Source: a virus. From it: DNA of 28,968 nt. Location of the stretch: positions 1 to 28,968 of IMG/VR virus record IMGVR_UViG_3300008339_000348, one strand, 5' to 3'. The position numbers and the translations under genes were made by a program. The notes beneath the pieces were generated by a model that was not told the origin of the DNA, did no database searches, and saw nothing but the letters and a program-made list of their open reading frames with translations. Below, piece by piece: positions 1-6,519 of this stretch; the stretch's first letter is position 1, and the number at the start of each line of letters is the position of its first letter.

Positions 1-16
1 CCTGGAGCTTGAAACC

Positions 17-589
17 ATGAATGCATCACAACCGATTGGCCGCGTCATGATCCGCGAGGCTCGCCTCGCATTCCCCGCCCTCTTCCAGCCCCGCACCGTG
101 AACGGCGAGGGCAAACCCCGCTACAGCGCAACGCTTCTGCTGGAAGCCGACGACCCGCAGCTCGCGGGCATCAAGAAGGCGATCCAGGTGGTCGCCAAAG
201 AGAAGTGGAAGGACAAAGCCCCCGCGATCCTCGTCAGCCTCGAGAAGGTCGGCAAGGTGGCACTCCACGACGGTGACGAGAAAGCCCAGTACGACGGGTT
301 CGCCGGCACGATGTTCGTTGCCGCCAGTGCCCAGGAGACCGCACCCCCGACCGTGGTGGACGCCGCGCGCCAGGCGCTTACCGAGCGCTCTGGCAAGCCC
401 TACGCCGGGTGCTACGTGAACGCCTCGATCGAGCTCTGGGCGCAGGACAACGCCTACGGCAAGCGCATCAACGCGACGCTCCGCGGTGTCCAGTTTGTGC
501 GCGACGGGGATTCGTTCGGGGCGGGCTCGCGCGCTGCCGCGCCAGATGAGTTCGATGAGATCGAAGTGGCGCTGGATGACTTTGCGTGA
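17..589 (+). CDS. DUF2815-type single-stranded DNA-binding protein
   Basis: This 190-residue protein resembles the DUF2815 family, phage single-stranded DNA-binding proteins (the Enc34 type) that coat DNA during replication. Visible family features are an N-terminal beta-rich segment reading REARLAFPALFQP, a charged middle with KEKWKDKAP (about residues 62-70), a YAGCYVNASIELWAQDN stretch near residues 128-144, and a very acidic C-terminal tail ending DEIEVALDDFA. Acidic tails of this kind are typical of proteins that recruit replication partners. The ATG is preceded by GGAG at 4-7. The stop overlaps a possible GTG of the next frame, and a polymerase, nuclease and helicase follow in the same operon, which supports a replication role. 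The family call rests on sequence resemblance read by eye. Confidence 0.8.
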   Translation: MNASQPIGRVMIREARLAFPALFQPRTVNGEGKPRYSATLLLEADDPQLAGIKKAIQVVAKEKWKDKAPAILVSLEKVGKVALHDGDEKAQYDGFAGTMFVAASAQETAPPTVVDAARQALTERSGKPYAGCYVNASIELWAQDNAYGKRINATLRGVQFVRDGDSFGAGSRAAAPDEFDEIEVALDDFA

Positions 590-612
590 GCGTTATCGCC
601 AAGGGGCCAAGG

Positions 613-1146
613 ATGGCCCACGGCTTGTGGGTAGTGCATCAGGCGTTTGCTAATAAACGCAGGCGCGACCCCACATGGGATTGGTGTGAAGGCGAAAGCG
701 GCAAATCATTATCAGTGGATTTTTATTTAGGGTGGAGATGCACATACCCACACATCATTCGTCAATGTGCCAATCGGTATTGTCGTAGGTACCACTTAAA
801 AACGGTGCGCCAGTACAACCGCGTTATTGACCGAATATGTGACCGTTTTGAAGCAATGTGGAACACGCGCAATGCCGCACTACTGCCGTTTAAAGGATCA
901 GCACGCCTTGTGTTTGGAGACGACAAAAAATGCGATGTCGACACGCAGTTCCGTCAGTGGGATGTTTTCGATCGACGCGACCGCATTCGTGAAATACGCC
1001 GCCGCAAGGAGATTGTACGCAAGGAAGCGATTGATCGCTGGAACGCACAGATAGTGCACTCGCTTGATGAAACCCAAAATGAGTTGCGCATCATTCGACG
1101 CGCAATTCGCAATGCACAGTCTGCACTAAGGAGTGCCAACGCATGA
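613..1146 (+). CDS. Hypothetical basic protein, AT-richer than its neighbours
   Basis: I do not recognise this 177-residue protein. It is rich in Arg and Lys, has several Cys and aromatic residues in the first half (WDWCEGE, GWRCTYPHIIRQCANRYCRRY), and ends in a long charged helical stretch (about residues 110-175) that could be a coiled coil. The start at ATG 613 is preferred because AAGGGG at 601-606 gives a good ribosome binding site. A GTG at 586 would add nine residues and overlap the upstream stop by four bases. Base composition differs from its surroundings: bases 781-840 hold 28 G/C of 60, against a GC-rich operon on both sides. This suggests a recently acquired accessory gene. The stop overlaps the next ATG. 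Function unknown. Confidence 0.65.
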   Translation: MAHGLWVVHQAFANKRRRDPTWDWCEGESGKSLSVDFYLGWRCTYPHIIRQCANRYCRRYHLKTVRQYNRVIDRICDRFEAMWNTRNAALLPFKGSARLVFGDDKKCDVDTQFRQWDVFDRRDRIREIRRRKEIVRKEAIDRWNAQIVHSLDETQNELRIIRRAIRNAQSALRSANA

Positions 1147-1349
1147 GAACTAAAGATATCCGCAAGATGCTCTGCAACGCCTTGTCAAAAGCCGAGTCCG
1201 GGGAGCTTCCTCTGGACGAGGCCAAGACAATCATCGGACTGGCAAACCAGATCCAGGCAAGCCTTGCCACCGAGTGCAAGGTGATCGCAACGAAGCTGCG
1301 CATGGGCGCTCAGGCTGACGCGATCGGCGATCTGAACGTCAGCGAGTGA
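1143..1349 (+). CDS. Small hypothetical helical protein
   Basis: A 68-residue protein, predicted by eye to be mostly alpha-helical: RTKDIRKMLCNALSKAESG, then PLDEAKTIIGLANQIQASL, then a charged end. Small proteins of this layout are common in phage replication operons, but I cannot assign a function. The start codon overlaps the previous stop (ATGA), and AAGGAG at about 1128-1133 is a strong ribosome binding site. Its stop overlaps the GTG start of the polymerase gene in the same way, so it is likely translated in a fixed ratio with the polymerase and could be a partner of it, which is inference from position only. Confidence 0.65.
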   Translation: MRTKDIRKMLCNALSKAESGELPLDEAKTIIGLANQIQASLATECKVIATKLRMGAQADAIGDLNVSE

Positions 1350-3142
1350 ACGTGAACACCATCGTCATCGACACCGAGATCTACCGTGACTACTTCCTGG
1401 TCGCGGGCATGAACGTGGACACAGGTGCAACCTTTGAGCTTGAGCAGTTCGAGGGCCACCCGTTGGACACGGATCGGCTGTTGCGGATCTTGCGCAAGCA
1501 CCGACTGGTGACGTTCAACGGGGCAGGCTTCGACCTGCCCATCCTTTCCTACGCGGTCGGCGGTGCGTCCTGTCAGCAGTTGAAGGACGCCGTCGACGCG
1601 ATCATCGAAAAGAACTACCGCAACTGGCAGCTCGCGGAGGCCTTTGAGATCCAGATGCTGGATGACCTGGACCACATCGATCTGATCGAGGTGGCACCCG
1701 GCAAGGCATCGCTGAAACTCTACGGGGGCCGGCTGCACGCGCCCCGCCTGCAAGATCTGCCGATCGCTCCGCACGAGTCGATTGCGCCCGAGCAGCGCGC
1801 GTTGCTGCGCGCGTACTGCAAGAACGACCTCACCCTCACCGCCGAGCTCTACCGCACCCTCCTCCCGCAGATTGCACTGCGCGAGCGGATGAGCGAGCAG
1901 TACGGCACGGATCTGCGCTCAAAGTCCGACGCACAGATCGCCGAGGCCGTGATCGTGCGCGAGGTGGAGAAGGCACGCGGCAAGCCCGTGGAGCGTGCTG
2001 ACGTAAAGGACGGCACGATCTACCGCTACCGCACGCCCGCGTGGCTCGCGTTCACCACGGCGCCCCTGCAGGCCCTGCTGGCAGACATCGAGGGCGCCGA
2101 CTTCCTGGTGATGGCAACCGGCGCTGTCCGCGAGCCCGACGCCCTGCACAACCGGACGATCCAGATCGGCACCGGCACTTACCGGCTCGGGATCGGCGGG
2201 CTGCACTCCAGCGAAACGAACCAAGCGGTCGAGGCCGACGCCGATCACGTCCTGGTCGATCGTGACGTCGCGAGCTATTACCCCGCGATCATCCTGCGCT
2301 TGGGCCTTGCTCCCGCCCAGATGGGGCAGGAGTTCCTGCGCGTGTACCAGTCGATCGTGGACCGGCGCCTCGCGGCGAAGGCGGCCGGCGACAAGGTCAC
2401 CGCGGACGTGCTGAAGATCGTGGTGAACGGGAGCTTCGGCAAGCTGGGCTCCAAGTACAGCCGGCTCTATTCGCCCGACCTGCTGGTGCAGGTCACGCTC
2501 ACCGGGCAGCTCGCACTACTCATGCTGATCGAAGCGCTTGAGGCTGAGGGCATCAGCGTCGTCAGTGCTAACACCGACGGCATCGTGATCCGCTGCCACA
2601 AGGTCGACACCGCTGCGATGGCAGCGATCGTCGCCGACTGGGAAGCGCGCACGGGGTTCAGCACCGAGGAGACGGGCTACCGCGCGCTCTACTCGCGGGA
2701 CGTGAACAACTACATCGCGATCAAGCCCGACGGTTCCGTGAAGCTGAAAGGCGCCTACGCCACGGGCGGGCTGGCGAAGAACCCCACCACGACGATCTGC
2801 ACCGAGGCCGCCGTGCGGTGGCTGCGCGATGGCACCAGCGTCGAGGACACCATCCGTGGCTGCACGGATATTCGGAAGTTCACGACGCTGCGCACGGTGA
2901 AGGGCGGCGCGATCGATGTGTCGGGCCAGTACCTTGGAAAGGCCGTGCGCTGGTACTACGCCGAAGGGGTCAGTGCCCCGCTCCGCTACCAGATCAACCG
3001 ATACACGGTCTCGCGCAGCCATGGCGCACGCCCTGTCATGGACCTCCCCGAGGCGCTGCCGAACGACATCGATTACCAGTGGTACATCAACGAGACGCTG
3101 CAGATCCTGCAGGACGTCGGAGGATTTGGAGGGATCGCGTGA
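1346..3142 (+). CDS. Family-B-like replicative DNA polymerase with 3'-5' exonuclease domain
   Basis: A 598-residue DNA polymerase that should replicate the phage genome and proofread. The N-terminal exonuclease shows motif I (D9-T-E11), motif II (FNGAGFD, N58 and D63) and motif III (YCKND, Y157 and D161). The polymerase half shows family-B motif A DVASYYP (D307), motif B KIVVNGSFG (K357, N361, G365) and motif C ANTDG (D411). A KLKGAY element near 466-471 fits the family-B KxY motif. The first Asp of the usual DTD motif C is Asn409; the second, the main metal ligand, is kept. At 598 residues it is short for family B and has no room for a terminal-protein insertion of phi29 size. GTG start with a 4-base overlap; the stop overlaps the VRR-NUC gene. 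Confidence is high for polymerase and good for family B. Confidence 0.88.
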   Translation: MNVNTIVIDTEIYRDYFLVAGMNVDTGATFELEQFEGHPLDTDRLLRILRKHRLVTFNGAGFDLPILSYAVGGASCQQLKDAVDAIIEKNYRNWQLAEAFEIQMLDDLDHIDLIEVAPGKASLKLYGGRLHAPRLQDLPIAPHESIAPEQRALLRAYCKNDLTLTAELYRTLLPQIALRERMSEQYGTDLRSKSDAQIAEAVIVREVEKARGKPVERADVKDGTIYRYRTPAWLAFTTAPLQALLADIEGADFLVMATGAVREPDALHNRTIQIGTGTYRLGIGGLHSSETNQAVEADADHVLVDRDVASYYPAIILRLGLAPAQMGQEFLRVYQSIVDRRLAAKAAGDKVTADVLKIVVNGSFGKLGSKYSRLYSPDLLVQVTLTGQLALLMLIEALEAEGISVVSANTDGIVIRCHKVDTAAMAAIVADWEARTGFSTEETGYRALYSRDVNNYIAIKPDGSVKLKGAYATGGLAKNPTTTICTEAAVRWLRDGTSVEDTIRGCTDIRKFTTLRTVKGGAIDVSGQYLGKAVRWYYAEGVSAPLRYQINRYTVSRSHGARPVMDLPEALPNDIDYQWYINETLQILQDVGGFGGIA

Positions 3143-3417
3143 AGGAGTCCGAGATCGAGGCTTACCTGGTGCGCCAGGTCAAGGAAGCCGGTGGCGAAGT
3201 GCGCAAGTGTGCATGGGTCGGCCGGCGCGGTGCGCCCGATCGACTGGTGCTGTTACCGGGTCGCCCTGCCACCTACGTGGAACTGAAAGCACCCGGCAAA
3301 TTGCCGGGTCAGCTCCAAGTGCGCGAGCACGACCGGCTGCGCGAGCTCGGCCAGTACGTCGTGGTGATCGACAGCACGAGAGGTGTGGATGCATTGCTGA
3401 TGGGAGAGAGACCATGA
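3139..3417 (+). CDS. VRR-NUC domain nuclease
   Basis: A 92-residue stand-alone VRR-NUC protein, a small PD-(D/E)xK-fold nuclease family found in phage replication modules and in FAN1-type enzymes, where it acts on branched or flapped DNA. The active-site pattern is clear: an N-terminal helix with E4/E7, then GAPDRLVLLPG (D34) and YVELKAPGK (E48, K50), followed by a helix with QxxxHDRLRELG and a final VVVIDS strand. The length is normal for the single-domain phage form. The GTG start overlaps the polymerase stop (GTGA), with GGAGGG at 3127-3133 as ribosome binding site. Its place between polymerase and helicase suggests that it processes replication or recombination intermediates. Confidence 0.87.
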   Translation: MKESEIEAYLVRQVKEAGGEVRKCAWVGRRGAPDRLVLLPGRPATYVELKAPGKLPGQLQVREHDRLRELGQYVVVIDSTRGVDALLMGERP

Positions 3418-3554
3418 CGACCCCTTACATCCGCGCTATGCGCACCGTGACCTGCCCCTACTGCATGCAGCTTCGGTCCACCGACAACCTTCACCAAACA
3501 AAGCCGCGGATCAAGTGCAAACCGTGCGCCGAAAAACGACAGGGGTTCAAATGA
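3414..3554 (+). CDS. Small zinc-ribbon protein (first of a tandem pair)
   Basis: A 46-residue protein with two CxxC knuckles, CPYC (C14, C17) and CKPC (C35, C38), separated by 17 residues, which should bind one zinc ion. The rest is basic, so it may bind nucleic acid or a replication protein; no specific role can be assigned. ATG 3414 overlaps the VRR-NUC stop (ATGA) and is preceded by GGGAGAGAG. The stop overlaps the ATG of the next gene, a second zinc ribbon with identical Cys spacing. Despite its size it is very likely real because of the overlaps, ribosome binding site and metal-binding pattern. Confidence 0.72.
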   Translation: MTTPYIRAMRTVTCPYCMQLRSTDNLHQTKPRIKCKPCAEKRQGFK

Positions 3555-3724
3555 GCAACGACCTATCCAGAGAAGTCACGGCCGGCCTGCGCCGGGGCAC
3601 GGGCAGAGTCTTCTGCCAATACTGCCGGATCGACAAGCCCGCAGACGAGATCGCATGGCTGAAGCCCCGCGCCTGCTGCCTCAAGTGCCAGCACCGCGGC
3701 ACCCGGCGGAGTGCGGACAGGTGA
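3551..3724 (+). CDS. Small zinc-ribbon protein (second of a tandem pair)
   Basis: A 57-residue basic protein with CQYC (C22, C25) and CLKC (C43, C46), separated by 17 residues exactly as in the preceding gene. Both copies carry KPR just before the second knuckle (KPRIKCKPC and KPRACCLKC), which suggests that the pair arose by duplication. An extra Cys at position 42 is unique to this copy. Start and stop both overlap neighbours by four bases, so it is translated with the helicase downstream. Zinc binding is a firm inference from the pattern; a role as helper of the SNF2 helicase or the nuclease is only a guess. Confidence 0.72.
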   Translation: MSNDLSREVTAGLRRGTGRVFCQYCRIDKPADEIAWLKPRACCLKCQHRGTRRSADR

Positions 3725-5106
3725 CACGGCCCTACGAGCCCCGCGCGTATGCCAAGCTCGCGATGGATCTGATGATCCGCGAGCCGCGCTGCGCACTGTG
3801 GGCAAAGCCGGGGATGGGCAAGTCGGTGATGACGCTCACCTTCCTCGAGCTCCTGCACAACGTCTACGGCGAGCGCTCACCGACACTGGTGCTGGCGCCG
3901 CTCCGGGTCGCGCGCGACACCTGGTCGAACGAGGTCGACAAGTGGTCGCACCTGCACTACGCGCTCGAGGTGGTGCCGATCTTGGGTTCCGATGTTGAGA
4001 GACAGCGCGCACTGCGCAAACCGGGTCAGATCTACACCACCAACTACGAAAACCTGCCGTGGTTGAAAGACCAGTTCAAGGGGCGCCCGTGGCCCTTTGC
4101 AACGGTCGTCTGCGACGAGTCGACGAAGCTCAAATCCTTCCGGCTTCGGCAAGGCGGCAAGCGAGCGCAGGCCTTGGCAGGCGTCGCACACAAGGACGTC
4201 ACCCGCTGGATCAATCTCACCGGCACGCCGGCCAGCAACGGCTTGGAAGACTTGTGGGGCCAGATGTGGTTTCTGGATTGCGGCCAGCGCCTGGGGCGCA
4301 CGTTCAATTCCTTTCGCGAGCGCTTCTTCCACCCGGTATCGAACGGCGCATGGACCCGGTGGACGCCCCGCCCGGGCGCGCAGGAGGAGATCCAGGAGCG
4401 CCTGTCCGATATCTGCCTGACGCTGGATCCTGCGGACTGGTTCGATCTCTCGCAGCCCGTGACCAACACGATCGAGGTGATCCTGCCGGCTAAGGCGCGC
4501 ACGCAGTACCGAGAGCTCGAGCGCGAGCTCTTCACCATGATCGCAGGCTCCGAGGTCGAGGCGCTGAACGCGGCGGCCAAGACGCAGAAGTGCCTGCAGC
4601 TCGCGAACGGCGCGGTCTACACCGACGGCACTGGCGCGTGGGCGGAATCCCACACCGAGAAGCTGGACGCGCTGGAAGAACTCGGCGAGGCCACGGGCGA
4701 TGAACCCCTGCTGGTGGCCTATCACTTCCAGTCCGATCGCGCGCGCCTGCTCTCGCGCTTCAGCGGCGCCATCGATCTCGCCACCCGAGAAGGCCTCGCG
4801 ATGGCGCAGAGCGGGCGGGGTAAATACTGGCTGGCACACCCGGCCAGCGTGGGCCACGGCATTGACGGGCTGCAGAAGCACTGCGCGACCGTGGTGTTCT
4901 TCTCGCAGGACTGGTCACTTGAGAACCACGACCAACTGATCGAGCGCGTCGGACCCATGCGCCAACTGCAGGCCGGGCTCAACCGGCCGGTAATGGTGCA
5001 CTACATCGTCGCCAAGCAGACCGTGGATGAGCTCGTGATGGTCAGGCGCACGGGCAAGCGCAGCGTGCAGGACTTGCTGATGGACTACATGAAGGGAGCC
5101 CGGTGA
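3721..5106 (+). CDS. SNF2-type DNA helicase/translocase
   Basis: A 461-residue superfamily 2 ATPase of the SNF2 type, as carried by many phages near the polymerase. Motif I is KPGMGKS (residues 29-35), motif II is DEST (132-135) in place of DEAH, motif III is LTGTPASN (166-173), motif V is SVGHGIDGLQ (376-385) and motif VI is QLIERVGPMRQ (405-415). The protein should use ATP to move along double-stranded DNA during replication or remodelling. I place the start at GTG 3721, which overlaps the preceding stop by four bases and has GGCGGAG upstream at 3705-3711. The ATG at 3655 would add 22 residues that read through most of the zinc-ribbon gene and have no conserved look. Motif VI has Pro-Met where Gly/Arg-Ile is more usual. 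Confidence 0.88.
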   Translation: MTRPYEPRAYAKLAMDLMIREPRCALWAKPGMGKSVMTLTFLELLHNVYGERSPTLVLAPLRVARDTWSNEVDKWSHLHYALEVVPILGSDVERQRALRKPGQIYTTNYENLPWLKDQFKGRPWPFATVVCDESTKLKSFRLRQGGKRAQALAGVAHKDVTRWINLTGTPASNGLEDLWGQMWFLDCGQRLGRTFNSFRERFFHPVSNGAWTRWTPRPGAQEEIQERLSDICLTLDPADWFDLSQPVTNTIEVILPAKARTQYRELERELFTMIAGSEVEALNAAAKTQKCLQLANGAVYTDGTGAWAESHTEKLDALEELGEATGDEPLLVAYHFQSDRARLLSRFSGAIDLATREGLAMAQSGRGKYWLAHPASVGHGIDGLQKHCATVVFFSQDWSLENHDQLIERVGPMRQLQAGLNRPVMVHYIVAKQTVDELVMVRRTGKRSVQDLLMDYMKGAR

Positions 5107-5378
5107 TGCAGTTCAACGGCGCCGACTACGAGGACGCGCGCGATGCGCTCCGCCTCTCCAGCCAGTACCTGCGGGTGTTCATGCTGATGCGCGACGGGAT
5201 GCCCCGGACGCTTGACGAGATTGCCAGCATCACGGGCGATCCACCTGCCAGTGTCAGCGCTCAGTTGCGACACATGCGCAAACCGCGCTTCGGCGCACAC
5301 CTGGTCGAGCGTGACCACCTGGGTCACGGGCTCTACCGCTACACCCTGATTGAAAACACCTGCCCCGATCTGATCTAA
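5106..5378 (+). CDS. Winged-helix-like DNA-binding protein
   Basis: A 90-residue protein with a clear helix-turn-helix pattern: YLRVFMLMRDG, then RTLDEIASITGDPPASVSAQ as the recognition region (about residues 35-55), then RHMRKPRFGAH and a strand pair GLYRYTLIE that looks like a wing. Proteins of this type recur in phage early operons, but their target is not known to me. ATG 5106 shares one base with the helicase stop; AAGGGAG at 5092-5098 gives a spacing of seven bases, which favours it over the GTG at 5103. It may regulate the operon or act in replication; both are inferences. Confidence 0.7.
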   Translation: MQFNGADYEDARDALRLSSQYLRVFMLMRDGMPRTLDEIASITGDPPASVSAQLRHMRKPRFGAHLVERDHLGHGLYRYTLIENTCPDLI

Positions 5379-5391
5379 CACGGAGGAATCG

Positions 5392-5673
5392 ATGAACGTC
5401 CACACCCTACTCGAACAAGCCGCGCATCACCTGCGCCAGCGCGGCCAGCAATACGACCAGCCTGAAGGCGAGCGCAGCATGGGTCGCACCGTGCGCGCCT
5501 TCAACGCCATCACCGGGCACACTCTGACCGAGGCCGAGGGCTGGCTCCTGATGGCGCTCTTGAAGATGGTGCGCGATAACCAGCGCCCTGCCCCGCACCG
5601 TGACTCCTGCGAGGATCTGGTCGCCTACGCCGCGCTCTACGGCGAGAGCCGCCTGGGCGAGGTGGTGCTGTGA
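5392..5673 (+). CDS. DUF6378-like phage protein
   Basis: A 93-residue protein that resembles the DUF6378 family of phage proteins. Typical features are RGQQYDQPEGERSMGRTV near the N-terminus, AFNAITGHTLTEAEGWLLM in the middle and HRDSCEDLVAYAALYGE near the end. The conserved His, Asp and Glu residues give it the look of the helical MazG-like or dATP/dGTP-binding phage proteins, but no enzymatic activity is established that I know of. GGAGG at 5383-5387 is a strong ribosome binding site. It follows the helix-turn-helix gene by 13 bases, and its stop overlaps the next GTG. Confidence 0.75.
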   Translation: MNVHTLLEQAAHHLRQRGQQYDQPEGERSMGRTVRAFNAITGHTLTEAEGWLLMALLKMVRDNQRPAPHRDSCEDLVAYAALYGESRLGEVVL

Positions 5674-5885
5674 ACAAGAAAGGACGCTTCGTTCTTCAGC
5701 GCCAGACGCGCGCCTCTCTCACCTGGCGCACCGTGCTGCGCTTGGATTCAAAAGAGGCCGCATCCATGCGCTTTCTTGCGCACACCACGCAGATCCGAGC
5801 CGGCTGCAGCCTGCGGTTGATTGATGAATGGGAAGACCTCATTCTTGCCAAACATACAGCCCCGGTACATACTGGAACAGCATGA
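5670..5885 (+). CDS. Small hypothetical protein, last gene of the early operon
   Basis: A 71-residue basic protein that I do not recognise (MNKKGRFVLQRQTR at the start, a single Cys, no membrane segment). The GTG start overlaps the preceding stop in the GTGA form used elsewhere in this operon, which is the main reason to accept it. No clear ribosome binding site is visible, so it would depend on coupling. Codon quality falls off toward the 3' end, where the sequence grades into the AT-richer regulatory region. It could be a non-coding tail; moderate confidence. Confidence 0.45.
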   Translation: MNKKGRFVLQRQTRASLTWRTVLRLDSKEAASMRFLAHTTQIRAGCSLRLIDEWEDLILAKHTAPVHTGTA

Positions 5886-5934
5886 AGCACATGCTGTAGG
5901 TTGATTTCCCACCGTTTTATAGCTAAGTGTATGG

Positions 5935-5960
5935 CTGACTGTACTTTTTGCTACAGTCAG
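5935..5960 (+). promoter_or_regulatory. Inverted repeat, possible operator
   Basis: Perfect 9-base arms, CTGACTGTA at 5935-5943 and TACAGTCAG at 5952-5960, flank an 8-base spacer. There is no T-run after it, so it is not a typical terminator. It lies just upstream of a possible -10 element at 5963-5968, where a repressor or activator dimer would bind. It is not a LexA box: CTGT and ACAG are 10 bases apart, not 8. Confidence 0.5.
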
Positions 5961-5968
5961 AATATACA
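5940..5968 (+). promoter_or_regulatory. Possible sigma70-type promoter for the regulator gene
   Basis: TATACA at 5963-5968 is a fair -10 candidate. The matching -35 position, 17 bases upstream (5940-5945, TGTACT), is poor and overlaps the 9-base inverted repeat, so the promoter may need or be blocked by a bound protein. Transcription would start near 5975, so the RNA would begin with the GTACCG inverted repeat and the long leader hairpin. This is inference from position and a weak match. Confidence 0.3.
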
Positions 5969-5974
5969 TTATGC

Positions 5975-5989
5975 GTACCGAAACGGTAC
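5975..5989 (+). promoter_or_regulatory. Inverted repeat GTACCG-AAA-CGGTAC
   Basis: Perfect 6-base arms at 5975-5980 and 5984-5989 surround AAA. As DNA it could be a second operator; as RNA it would be a small 5' stem with a three-base loop, immediately before the larger leader hairpin. Position near the predicted transcription start makes either reading possible. Confidence 0.4.
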
Positions 5990-5990
5990 A

Positions 5991-6049
5991 GTTGACTATC
6001 GCAGGTGCTACATGCAATGTAGCAAGCACCAGCCACCTGCGAGGTCAAC
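5991..6049 (+). promoter_or_regulatory. Leader hairpin covering the ribosome binding site of the regulator gene
   Basis: Nested complementary arms span almost the whole leader: GTTGAC 5991-5996 with GTCAAC 6044-6049, TCGCAGGTG 5999-6007 with CACCTGCGA 6034-6042, and CTACAT 6008-6013 with ATGTAG 6017-6022. That is 21 base pairs around a three-base loop and an 11-base bulge. The Shine-Dalgarno GAGG at 6041-6044 lies mostly in the paired 3' side, seven bases before ATG 6052. A competing fold, GGTGCT 6004-6009 with AGCACC 6025-6030, would release it. A translational switch or autoregulatory site is the simplest reading; a DNA operator is the alternative. Confidence 0.55.
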
Positions 6050-6051
6050 CC

Positions 6052-6513
6052 ATGCGCACCGTGAGAAAACAACCCGTTAAGCAGTGGAAATGGATCGGTC
6101 CCCAGCCGGTCCTTGAAGCAAACCGAAAGGCATGTAGCGATCTGAATGCCCTTATATCCCGTGAGGGATTGGTTTTGGTACAGCGTTTCCTGAATGTGAC
6201 CGAGAAAACGCTCTGGCGCTGGTGCACCGGGCGAAACCACATCCCCGGTCACCAGCACGTCGCGATCCAGTGCTATCTGGGCGAACTGCCCGGCACCGAC
6301 GGCCAGTGGTCGGGGTGGTTTTTCAAAAAGGGGTTTCTCTGGAGCCCGGAAAATGTGAGCTTCACGGCGGGCCAGTTGCGCGCGTCCCTCTACGACACCG
6401 ACCGCATCACCGCGCTCACCCGCCAGGTCGAAGCCCTCCGGGTGAAGCTCGCCATCGCCGAGACTGCGCTCGATCGCTTCGCGCCCGCGGCCAATGACCG
6501 CAAGCGCGCATGA
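6052..6513 (+). CDS. DUF3653-like phage regulatory protein
   Basis: A 153-residue protein resembling DUF3653-type phage proteins, thought to be DNA-binding regulators. Residues 44-63 look like a helix-turn-helix (QRFLNVTEKTLWRWCTGRNH). Residues 86-110 carry the GW..F pattern (WSGWFFKKGFLWSPENVSF) followed by AGQLRASLY, and 117-142 form a heptad-like helix (ITALTRQVEALRVKLAIAET) suited to dimerisation. ATG 6052 has GAGG at 6041-6044; the in-frame ATG at 5971 has no ribosome binding site and would translate the inverted repeats, so I reject it. It has its own leader and probably its own promoter, apart from the early operon, and may control its own synthesis or the early-late switch. It ends six bases before the converging tailspike gene. 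Confidence 0.7.
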   Translation: MRTVRKQPVKQWKWIGPQPVLEANRKACSDLNALISREGLVLVQRFLNVTEKTLWRWCTGRNHIPGHQHVAIQCYLGELPGTDGQWSGWFFKKGFLWSPENVSFTAGQLRASLYDTDRITALTRQVEALRVKLAIAETALDRFAPAANDRKRA

Positions 6514-6519
6514 GCCCGA

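Noticed and set aside
3877-4881. Minus-strand open frame opposite the helicase
   Set aside because: The helicase frame shows all SNF2 motifs; the antisense frame shows none.
5939-5956. LexA-type SOS box
   Set aside because: CTGT and ACAG are separated by 10 bases, whereas the known gamma/beta-proteobacterial box needs 8.
5992-6020. Promoter using TTGACT at 5992 as -35
   Set aside because: No acceptable -10 hexamer lies 16-19 bases downstream, and the start would cut into the leader hairpin.
5971-6051. Upstream in-frame ATG at 5971 for the regulator
   Set aside because: It has no ribosome binding site and would translate two inverted repeats; ATG 6052 has GAGG at good spacing.
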